Positions 35,733 to 43,290 of a DNA stretch of 64,000 nucleotides are shown in pieces. How positions within the stretch are numbered: position 1 is the stretch's first letter; each line of letters starts with the position of its first letter. The stretch lies in contig JAJDZU010000023.1 in NCBI GenBank assembly GCA_022824495.1, positions 92,309 through 156,308 of the forward strand, in the 5' to 3' direction. Source of the stretch: Chloroflexota bacterium. Its GTDB lineage: Bacteria > Chloroflexota > UBA11872. Below the pieces are notes generated by a model that was not told the DNA's origin, did not search any database, and was given only the letters and a program-made list of their open reading frames with translations. A program made the translations under genes and the position numbers.

Positions 35733-37175
35733 TCAGCCGCCGAAATTCAGCGCGTGCAGCCGAACCGCGCCGCAGAAGTGAATCCGCAGCCGAACCGCCT
35801 CCGTCCCAAGCTCGTCCCACCGCCGCTCACGCCAGTTCGCTGGCTCGCGTAGCCCATCCCGGCACACCGGCCGGAATTCGTCGCGGCTGAAGCCCGCCAG
35901 CGGCTCGTCGCCCTCCGCCGGCAACACGTCCAGTTCCACCCAACTCCGAAGCGGCTGCCCCGCACTTACGTTCAGCGAGAGCCGGTCGCCGCGCTCGTCC
36001 GCCGAGAACGGCCGCGTCACCGCATATCCCGGCGTCTCCCGGTCCACCGACTCCAGGCACGTAAACCGGTCCACCCCCAGCGTCGCCAGCCCCATCTGAG
36101 ATACCCGCACGGCGCCAACGCTCTGCCAATGCGAGTCGTCGGGAATATTGCTGCCCGGCCAGCTGGTCCAGGTCTCGTCATTCCCGCAGTAATACAGGTA
36201 CAGCCGGTCGTTGTGCTGGACCAGCTTCTCGCTGATCACCAGCGATCCGGCGTCCCAGTCGCCGCGCGGCCCGCGCCGGATCAGAGGTTGATGCGGCTGC
36301 ACCCGGCTGAAGTGTTCGCCATCGCGGCTGACCGCCAGCCTGATGTCGGCGCAATACAGGCCAAACCGTCCGGTCCCGTTCGGCACGTACCAGCCGTACT
36401 CATACGGCATCACGTACTGCCCCGCGTGTGGCGCCAGCATCAGGAAGTGAATCTCATGTTCCCTGCCGTCGTTGGGATGCAGCACCGGATTGTCCGCGCT
36501 GGCTGTCAGGTGCTCCATAGCGGGCCCGACCGCCAGGTGCTTCACCCGCACCAGTTCGGGTCCTGGCTTGTTGCCGGGCAGCAACTCCTGCCAGATCGCT
36601 TTGAACCGGCGGTTCAGGTCTGGCTCCTGGTCGTCCTTGATCAGCGCCACGATGTCCGGCGTGCCGCCCTTCCACTCCGGCAGGTCGATCCGTGCCCCCT
36701 CGATCCAGTGAATCCCGTCCGCCGAGTATCCGGCCCGAATCTCTTGGTTCCGCGGCGGCCCCTTCACGATCATCTTGTAGCGTCGCGCCGGGTCGTCCTC
36801 CTCCAGGTCCTTCACCACCGGACCCCAGCCCCGCAGGCAGATGTTGTTGTCGCTGCTCCCCCGGTACTCGTGCAGACCCAGCCTCGGTTTCTCCCAGTGG
36901 ATCCCGTCCTCGCTGACCGCGTATCCGGTCGCCCACCAGCGCTCCACGCTGACGTCGCTTCCGAGATACCAGCACTTGAAGAGGCGTTCCTGCTCGTCGA
37001 AGAGAATGGTGCGGCTACCCCAGGGACAAGCCTGCAAGCTGTCCCATTCGTGGTGATCCCCCAGCGGCAGCACCGGGTTGTTCGGGTGCTTCTCCGCCTC
37101 GCAAACCGCATGAACCACGTTGTGCCGCGACTGCACGTCTTGCAGGTCGAGAAAGGGAACGCGCCGCTTAGTCAC
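35733..37175 (-). CDS. Glycosidase-like beta-propeller protein, paralog 3
   Basis: 480 aa, the same subgroup as the protein at 19323: K-H-P-N-N-P-V-L-P-L-G, F-K-C-W-Y-L-G-S-D, V-S-E-D-G-I-H-W-E-K-P, Y-S-A-D-G-I-H-W, Y-E-Y-G-W-Y-V-P-N-G-T-G, W-D-A-G-S-L-V-I-S-E and Y-Y-C-G-N-D-E. GTG start. It lies between paralog 4 upstream (19-base gap) and the TPP enzyme downstream, so these three form one leftward operon. Tandem duplication with paralog 4 is evident from the shared blade sequences. Confidence 0.65.
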   Translation of the reverse strand: MTKRRVPFLDLQDVQSRHNVVHAVCEAEKHPNNPVLPLGDHHEWDSLQACPWGSRTILFDEQERLFKCWYLGSDVSVERWWATGYAVSEDGIHWEKPRLGLHEYRGSSDNNICLRGWGPVVKDLEEDDPARRYKMIVKGPPRNQEIRAGYSADGIHWIEGARIDLPEWKGGTPDIVALIKDDQEPDLNRRFKAIWQELLPGNKPGPELVRVKHLAVGPAMEHLTASADNPVLHPNDGREHEIHFLMLAPHAGQYVMPYEYGWYVPNGTGRFGLYCADIRLAVSRDGEHFSRVQPHQPLIRRGPRGDWDAGSLVISEKLVQHNDRLYLYYCGNDETWTSWPGSNIPDDSHWQSVGAVRVSQMGLATLGVDRFTCLESVDRETPGYAVTRPFSADERGDRLSLNVSAGQPLRSWVELDVLPAEGDEPLAGFSRDEFRPVCRDGLREPANWRERRWDELGTEAVRLRIHFCGAVRLHALNFGG

Positions 37176-37193
37176 GCCAGCTACTCCGGTTCC

Positions 37194-38696
37194 TCATCGA
37201 ACCACGCTGATCCCATGCAACCGCGCCGCCCCATACAGGTTCACCCGCAGCCGCACCGTCTCCGGTTCCAGGTCGGCCAGCCGCCGCTCCCGCCAGGTCA
37301 CCGGCTCGCGTAGCCCATCCCGGTCCAGCGGCCGGCAATCGTCCCTGGTGAATCCCGCCAGCGCTTCATCCCCGTCCGCCGGCAGCACCTCCACCTCCGC
37401 AAAGCTCCGCATCTGCTGTACGTCACTCACGTTCAGCGCCAGCCGCCCGTCCCGCTCGTTGATCCGCAGCGGCTCGGTCACCACCCATCCCGGCGTCTCC
37501 CGGTCCACCGTCTCCAGGCACGTCAACCGGTCCTTCGGCAGCGTCGCCAGTCCCATCCGCGACACCCGGTTGGATCCCACCTCGCCGGTGCCCTTCCAGT
37601 ACGAGTACTCCGGCACGCTGCCCTCCGGCCACTGCGTCCACTCCTCGCCGTTGCCCACGTAGTAGAACCACAGCCGGTCGTCGTGCTCCACCAGCTTGTC
37701 GCTCATCATCAGCGCCCCCGCGTCCCAGGTCCCTCGCGGCCCGCGCGCGATCAGCGGCTGGTGCGGCTGCACTCGCGTGTAGTGATCCCCGTCGCGGCTC
37801 ACCGCCAGCCGGATGTCCGAGCAGAACATCCCATGCACGCCCGTCCCGTTCGGCGCGTACCAGCCGTACTCGTACGGCATCACGTACTGCCCCGCATACG
37901 GCGCCAGCGCCAGGTAGTGGTTCTCCTGCTCCATCCCGTCGATCGGGTCCAGGATCGGGTTATCCGCAATCCCGGTCAGCCGTTCCACATCCGGCCCGCA
38001 CGCCAGGTACTTCGTCCGCACCATCGCCGGCCCCGGCTTGTTGCTGGGACCCAGCCCCTGCCACACCATCTTGAACCGACGCTCGGGATCCGGATCCTGG
38101 TCGTCCTTGATCAGCACCACGATGTCCGGATCCGGCCGGTACCACTCCGCCAGCCGGATCGACGCCCCGTCGGTCCAGTTCACCCCGTCTGGCGAAACGC
38201 TGATCCAGCAATCGTCTGGACGCTCCGTGCTCTTGACGATCATCTTGTAGCGGCGGCTCGGCACGTCGTCCAGGTCCTTGACCACTGGACCCCAGCCCTT
38301 CAGGCAGACGTTGTTGTCGCTGCGGCCGCGGTACTCGAACAGCCCCAGCGTCGGCTTCTCCCAGTGCACGCCGTCGTCGCTGATCGCGTACCCCGTCCAC
38401 CACCAGCGGTCCATCGTCAGGTCGCTGCCCGCGTACCAGCATTTGAACAGCCGGTCCTGCTCGTCGTACAGGATCGTCCGGCCTTCCCACGGCCGCGCCT
38501 GCATCCCGTCCCACTCGTGCGAGTCCCCCAGCGGCAGCACCGGATTATCCCGATGCTTTTCCGCCCGGCACACCGCCTGCACCACGCCGTGCAGCGATTG
38601 GACGTCTTTCAGATCAAGAAAAATAAGGCGGCATTCTGGCGTGAGGGCTTGCACTTCGGTGTTTGGCACCTGCGAGTCCCCTCCGGTGGCTGCCAT
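37194..38696 (-). CDS. Glycosidase-like beta-propeller protein, paralog 4
   Basis: About 500 aa. It has the same order of motifs as paralog 3: R-D-N-P-V-L-P-L-G, F-K-C-W-Y-A-G-S-D, I-S-D-D-G-V-H-W-E-K-P, D-N-N-V-C-L-K-G, Y-E-Y-G-W-Y-A-P-N-G-T-G, S-R-D-G-D-H-Y-T-R-V, W-D-A-G-A-L-M-M-S-D-K-L and Y-Y-V-G-N-G-E-E-W. The ATG at 38696 is 60 residues into a longer open frame, and the extra residues look non-coding. It leads the operon with paralog 3 and the TPP enzyme, and is divergent from the solute-binding protein at 39122. Confidence 0.65.
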   Translation of the reverse strand: MAATGGDSQVPNTEVQALTPECRLIFLDLKDVQSLHGVVQAVCRAEKHRDNPVLPLGDSHEWDGMQARPWEGRTILYDEQDRLFKCWYAGSDLTMDRWWWTGYAISDDGVHWEKPTLGLFEYRGRSDNNVCLKGWGPVVKDLDDVPSRRYKMIVKSTERPDDCWISVSPDGVNWTDGASIRLAEWYRPDPDIVVLIKDDQDPDPERRFKMVWQGLGPSNKPGPAMVRTKYLACGPDVERLTGIADNPILDPIDGMEQENHYLALAPYAGQYVMPYEYGWYAPNGTGVHGMFCSDIRLAVSRDGDHYTRVQPHQPLIARGPRGTWDAGALMMSDKLVEHDDRLWFYYVGNGEEWTQWPEGSVPEYSYWKGTGEVGSNRVSRMGLATLPKDRLTCLETVDRETPGWVVTEPLRINERDGRLALNVSDVQQMRSFAEVEVLPADGDEALAGFTRDDCRPLDRDGLREPVTWRERRLADLEPETVRLRVNLYGAARLHGISVVR

Positions 38697-39121
38697 CAAC
38701 GGGCATTGTGAGGTCAATCCGATTGACGAATGACCGCTCGCCAGGCACCACCTTAGCGCCCGCACCGCTCTGCAGTCCCATGGCGTCTGTGCTGACGACC
38801 GGCTGTCCCCGTGCCGAGTGTTTTGGACGGCGGAACTGATGACGCGGTGATCGAGCATTTGAACCGTTCCGACCATGGGCTTGGGCGCTGCGGCTTCGGC
38901 CCCCGCGTCAGCTACCAGCCTTCAACACATCGGTTCCGCGCCAGCGCCGCGTGCCCGCTCGACGCAAACCTTACAGAGATCACGAGAGGCCGGCATCTGG
39001 AGACTCCAATAGCATTTGACACTTGTCATTTAGACCTTGCAGCATCCAGGGTGGACGCTGTGCTTGGTGGCGCGGCCGGCTGGCGGCTGCCCTTGCACGG
39101 CAATCCACGGGAGGTTGGCTC
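38697..39121. promoter_or_regulatory. Divergent regulatory gap with an inverted repeat at 39017-39028
   Basis: 425 bases between two divergent genes, no reading frame of note. TGACA-CT-TGTCA at 39017-39028 is a perfect 12-bp inverted repeat that also contains a consensus -35 (TTGACA, 39016-39021) facing the rightward solute-binding gene; no good -10 is visible 16-18 bases on. An operator overlapping a promoter is a reasonable guess. Confidence 0.4.
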
Positions 39122-40783
39122 ATGGCAATGAAACAACTCAGGCAGCGCGTCACGCGACGACGCGCGATGGCCTTGCTCGGTGGAAGCGCGGCGGCGGTGG
39201 CCTTGGCCGCGTGCGGTGAAACCCAGGTCGTCACCAAGGAAGTCCCGGTCGAAACGACCGTGATCAAGGAAGTCCCGGTCGAAAAGATCGTCCGTGAAAC
39301 CGAGGTCAAGGAAGTCCCGGTCGAGAAGATCGTGACCCAACAGGTCGACCGAATCGTGACGCAGACCGTCGAGGTCGAAAAGGTCGTCGAAGTCGAAAAG
39401 GTCGTCGAGGTCGAGAAGGTTGTAACGCAAACCGTCGAGGTCGAGAAGATCGTCGAGGTTCAACCGGCGGCGATGGCGCAGAACATCCTGTTCCAGACGG
39501 ACCACACGTCCGGTCCGCGTGGTGCGGCCGTCGATTGGGCCCTGGAGCGATTCACCGCGCAGTTTCCCAATATCGGCGTTCGTTACGTCCCGGCGCCGAC
39601 GCAGGTCGAAATCGTCTACGGCGCCATGGTCGCCGCCGGCTCAACGCCGGAAGCCGCCCTGATGAGCGGCTGGTTCGCGGCCCAGTGGTATACGGGCGAC
39701 GCCTTTGTGAACATCGACGACTTTCTGGCCAAGCAGGACAGCTACAACCCCGCGGACTATTACTACCCCGGCGATTCCTCAGGGGTGGATTTTGCCGACA
39801 CGGTGCCCTACGGCCACCTCGACGGTCTGCGCGGCAAGCAGTTCGGCATGCCCTACCAGGGCAACACCAACGGGCAGCACATCAACCTGCAGCTCATGGA
39901 AGAAGCCGGGATCCAATGGCCCACGCCGGGCAACTGGCATCTCGAGCTGCAATTCCTGGACGACCTGCGTAAGGCCACCGACCCGGAAACCGACACCTAT
40001 GGCATCGAGGTCGGCGGCGGCAACGGTGGGTCCTGGACGCAGTGGAACCCCTGGGGGTGGGCGTTGGCCGACGATCCCACCATCATGTACCGCAGCGCCG
40101 ACGGCACGCGCACAACCTGCTGGGACTCCGGCGCCGATCGCGGCGTGCGGCTGGCGGTGGACTTGATCGCCGTACATAAGGTGTCGCCGGCGCTCGGCGA
40201 AAGCCGCGAATTGGCCGGTGAGTTTAGCGACCTCTTCGCCGCCGGCAAGCAGCTCATCCAACGCAACGGCGGGGCCGTCGGCAGTACGGCCGGCCGTGTC
40301 GCCGGTCGCTTCCCGTGGTCACTGGCGCCCATGCCCGAGGGTCCGCGCGGTCCCGTGCCGCACGAGATCACCGAGCAGCCCCACATGATCTCCAACACGG
40401 CGGCCTTGCGAGATACCGTCGAAGCCGCCGCCCAGTTCGTGCTGTTCATGGCTGGCCCCGACGTACAGGGACGCATCGCCATCGACCGCGGATCCATGCC
40501 CTTGCGCAAGGAAGTGCATGCATCGCCCGAGATGGCCGCCGGGCCGCCGGAACGCCACAACATGTGGAAGGAATACCTGGAGCAGCCGGATGCTCGCCAC
40601 CGGCAGATGGCCTATCCGGCCTGGCTGGAGTGGATCAACTCCTGGCGCAACGTCGACGCCGCCCACGCGGGCGACTTGACGATTGATGAGGTCATCGAGC
40701 GAAGCCTCACCAGGGCTGACCGCGTCCTGGCCGAGAACGCCGAGGCCTATCAGGAGCTGAAGACCTACATCGCAAACGCCTGA
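39122..40783 (+). CDS. ABC transporter substrate-binding lipoprotein with V-E-K-V repeat stalk
   Basis: About 553 aa. Twin-arginine-type start (V-T-R-R-R-A-M-A-L-L-G-G), lipobox L-A-A-C, then about 80 residues of a repetitive V-E-K-V-V/E-V-E-K/K-E-V-P-V-E pattern that probably forms a stiff stalk between membrane and ligand domain. A family-1 solute-binding domain follows (F-Q-T-D-H-T-S-G-P-R-G-A-A onward). GGGAGG precedes the ATG at 39122. No permease genes are near. It is a close relative of the protein at 43291. Sugar binding is inferred from family and neighbours. Confidence 0.8.
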   Translation: MAMKQLRQRVTRRRAMALLGGSAAAVALAACGETQVVTKEVPVETTVIKEVPVEKIVRETEVKEVPVEKIVTQQVDRIVTQTVEVEKVVEVEKVVEVEKVVTQTVEVEKIVEVQPAAMAQNILFQTDHTSGPRGAAVDWALERFTAQFPNIGVRYVPAPTQVEIVYGAMVAAGSTPEAALMSGWFAAQWYTGDAFVNIDDFLAKQDSYNPADYYYPGDSSGVDFADTVPYGHLDGLRGKQFGMPYQGNTNGQHINLQLMEEAGIQWPTPGNWHLELQFLDDLRKATDPETDTYGIEVGGGNGGSWTQWNPWGWALADDPTIMYRSADGTRTTCWDSGADRGVRLAVDLIAVHKVSPALGESRELAGEFSDLFAAGKQLIQRNGGAVGSTAGRVAGRFPWSLAPMPEGPRGPVPHEITEQPHMISNTAALRDTVEAAAQFVLFMAGPDVQGRIAIDRGSMPLRKEVHASPEMAAGPPERHNMWKEYLEQPDARHRQMAYPAWLEWINSWRNVDAAHAGDLTIDEVIERSLTRADRVLAENAEAYQELKTYIANA

Positions 40784-40801
40784 GTCTTCGCCTTCGACAG
40801 A

Positions 40802-40833
40802 AGGGGCGGCCGCTCAATTGAGCGGCCGCCCCT
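40802..40833. terminator. Perfect 32-bp palindrome, probable terminator
   Basis: Two 16-base arms (A-G-G-G-G-C-G-G-C-C-G-C-T-C-A-A and its exact complement) fold into a long hairpin 18 bases after the stop of the substrate-binding protein gene. A short T-run follows 4 bases later. It can also serve the convergent gene at 40860. Confidence 0.75.
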
Positions 40834-40859
40834 CTGGTTTCCCAGTCGTCTGGCGCCTG

Positions 40860-42290
40860 CTAGCTCAAATCCCGCGGCGCCGTGCCGAATCGATACGCAA
40901 ACAGCGAGCCGTACGTCACCTCGATATGCAGTCGCACTTGCTCGCCTTCAACCGGCCCGATCCCCGGGTCCCCGCGCCACGTCACCGGGTGATCGATCGC
41001 ATCGCCCGTAATGGGATCGCAGTCCTCCAACGATCGACCGGCCATCGGAGCCGCCAGCGCCGTCCGCAGACCCACCCGAATCGATCCGGTCTGATTCAGG
41101 CGCGCATTGATGAACAGCCGTGATTGCCTGGCGTCTACGGGCTCCGTCACCAGCTGACCGGTCTGGCGCCCCGCCACCAGTCCGACGAAACGGTCGACAC
41201 CAAGCAGGAACGACCCCATGGCCGCGATCCGGTGAATCCGGCCATGCGCCGACTGCCGCCCCATGTACCAGAACCGTAAGTGCCGCCCTTGTCGAACGGG
41301 CGGGTTGTTCGTCACGTTGATCCAGGTGTCGTCCCACTGCCCGTCCGGCCCCAGGTCCAGGAACGGCTCGCGCCGTGGACGCAGCCAGCGCCGGCCGTCC
41401 GGGCTGGAGGCCAGCGTCACCCAGATCTTCTCCACTTCCGTGTCATAGAGATCCACGAACGCCAGATACCGATTCCCGTACGCGAATGGACTGATGGAGT
41501 AGAACTGCGTACCGGGCGTATCCCAGTCGTCCATCCGCAGCACGTTCTCGAAGTCCGACCAGTTCAGAAAGTCGGTGCTGGTCGCGCGCGTGATCAGCCG
41601 CTTGTACGGCATGCGCGAGCCCAGCGGCTCGTTCGGGAGTTCGGCTTCCGGGTACTGCGGATTGGAAACCGCGCCGGTCGCCTTTGGGCGGCGCGTATAG
41701 GCGAGGTAGCGGCCCGAAACCGGGTCCTTCATGGCCGAGTGCCGGTCCCCGGCCAGCGGCATGATGGGCGCGCTCGTACGCGTCCAGTGGATGCCGTCCG
41801 GACTGAACAAGCCGTAGATGCCATTGCCCTGATTGGACTCGAAGGCGTGATAGGCCGGCAGCTTGTAACGGCGCTCCGGTGCGCCTACCTCGTCCACGAT
41901 TACCCCGTGGCTCTCAAACGCCCGCAGCCCGGCAATATCGTGGGGCCAGTACACGATGTTGTTACGACGCGAACCCTGCCATTCCACCGCACCCAGATCG
42001 GGCTTCTCCCACGTCAGCCCGTCATCGGACACCGCGTAATTCAGGATGTTCCGGTCAGACGCCGCCTCCACGTCATCGTCCGCGCTCCGGTACCAGCACT
42101 TGTAGATACCCTCGTCGCGGTCATGGAGAACCGACGACCAGAGTCCGGCGGCACGTCCCTCCCAGGGCCGGTCCGGTCGAATTATGGGGTCGTGCGTACG
42201 TCGCTCAGGCCGCGCCAGGACTCGCCGCAAATGCCACCGGGCATCGATCTCCTCGTCATCGACCAGCAAATGCAAATCAGGGTCGTACAT
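40860..42290 (-). CDS. Glycosidase-like beta-propeller protein, paralog 5
   Basis: About 476 aa. It shares family turns (I-Y-K-C-W-Y-R-S-A-D, A-V-S-D-D-G-L-T-W-E-K-P, F-S-P-D-G-I-H-W-T, S-S-P-D-G-R-R-W) but opens differently (H-D-P-I-I-R-P-D-R-P-W-E), closer to the truncated copy at 13983 than to the N-P-V-L-P subgroup. The ATG at 42290 is preferred; a TTG 42 bases earlier is possible. It is convergent with the substrate-binding protein gene across a palindromic terminator. Confidence 0.62.
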   Translation of the reverse strand: MYDPDLHLLVDDEEIDARWHLRRVLARPERRTHDPIIRPDRPWEGRAAGLWSSVLHDRDEGIYKCWYRSADDDVEAASDRNILNYAVSDDGLTWEKPDLGAVEWQGSRRNNIVYWPHDIAGLRAFESHGVIVDEVGAPERRYKLPAYHAFESNQGNGIYGLFSPDGIHWTRTSAPIMPLAGDRHSAMKDPVSGRYLAYTRRPKATGAVSNPQYPEAELPNEPLGSRMPYKRLITRATSTDFLNWSDFENVLRMDDWDTPGTQFYSISPFAYGNRYLAFVDLYDTEVEKIWVTLASSPDGRRWLRPRREPFLDLGPDGQWDDTWINVTNNPPVRQGRHLRFWYMGRQSAHGRIHRIAAMGSFLLGVDRFVGLVAGRQTGQLVTEPVDARQSRLFINARLNQTGSIRVGLRTALAAPMAGRSLEDCDPITGDAIDHPVTWRGDPGIGPVEGEQVRLHIEVTYGSLFAYRFGTAPRDLS

Positions 42291-42473
42291 CACGCTGTAC
42301 CCGTTCTTCAAGGATCGGAGTCTATCCCGCAAGGGTCCCTAAGCTGTGTACCCGATCGCGCCCGTAACCCCCCGGCGCCATTGGGAAGGATCGCCCCTTG
42401 TGGTGCCCTTCTTCTTTCTTGCACACCCCTCCTGCTAGCGTGAGCCGTCGCCCAAACTGAGTCCAACGCCGCC

Positions 42474-43010
42474 ATGCCCACCGCCTTCGCTAACAGATCA
42501 CCCCCGACCGTCGTCGCCTACGACCCCACCTGGCCCGACACCTTCGAAGCCGCCAAATCCCAAATCCACCGCGCCATCGCCCCCAACATCCAAACCATCC
42601 ACCACGTCGGCAGCACCTCAGTCCCCGGCCTCCCTGCCAAACCCATCATCGACATCCTCATCGGCGTCAACGACTGGAACAACGCCCGCGTCACCGTCGC
42701 TCCCCTCGAACGGATCGGCTGGGAATTTCGCGGCCAGCGCGGCATCCCCCGCCGCCACTACTTCGTCATGCGCATCCCCGATGGCCGCCGCACCCACCAC
42801 CTCCACATGCTCGAACTCTCGTCAGCCCAATACACCGAAATGCTCGCCTTCCGCGACCACCTCCGCACCCACCCCGCCGCCGCAACCGAATACGCCACCC
42901 TCAAGCGCCGCCTTGCCGACCGCCCTGAACCCCACCGTGGCGCCTACCAGCAAGCCAAGGCCCCCTTCATCCAGCGAATCCTCTGCGAATGCCGGAATCA
43001 GCCTCGCTAG
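42474..43010 (+). CDS. GrpB (UPF0157) family nucleotidyltransferase-fold protein
   Basis: 178 aa containing H-V-G-S-T-S-V-P-G-L-P-A-K-P-I-I-D-I, the hallmark of GrpB/UPF0157, a minimal nucleotidyltransferase fold, then R-R-H-Y-F-V-M-R and H-L-H-M-L-E. The biological role of the family is poorly defined. The stop TAG sits on the left edge of the MITE-like element. Confidence 0.85.
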   Translation: MPTAFANRSPPTVVAYDPTWPDTFEAAKSQIHRAIAPNIQTIHHVGSTSVPGLPAKPIIDILIGVNDWNNARVTVAPLERIGWEFRGQRGIPRRHYFVMRIPDGRRTHHLHMLELSSAQYTEMLAFRDHLRTHPAAATEYATLKRRLADRPEPHRGAYQQAKAPFIQRILCECRNQPR

Positions 43011-43136
43011 AGACCCTTGCAGAACGCCCCGCGCCCTCAAAGGCGGGACCCCTCTTGCTCCCTCTCCCCGTGGGAGAGGGCTGGGGTGAGGGTCTTCCGC
43101 GCACCCACCTTCGGGTTACGCAAAGGTCTCTCGCTA
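43004..43136. repeat. MITE-like element, copy B (121 bp, TCGCTA duplication)
   Basis: Element 43010-43130 begins with GAGACCCTTGC and ends with GCAAAGGTCTC, and is the same length as copy A. TCGCTA directly flanks both ends (43004-43009 and 43131-43136), a good target-site duplication. The centre holds a perfect CCCTCTCCC-CGT-GGGAGAGGG hairpin. The insertion is exactly at the stop codon of the GrpB gene. Confidence 0.85.
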
Positions 43137-43290
43137 GGCACACGGGCGAGACCCGCGACGCCGTCGACCATTCAAGGCTGCAGGCGCTCCGTGATAATCT
43201 CCCCAGGTTGATTCAATCCGTGCCCGGCACAATACCTGCGCCGCACTTGGCGTCAGTTTCCCGGTCGGGACGCAATGGAGGCTTCCGCCC

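Noticed and set aside
43010..43130. MITE-like copy considered as a simple terminator
   Set aside because: It does contain a hairpin, but matching ends, equal length with copy A and flanking duplications show it is a mobile repeat.
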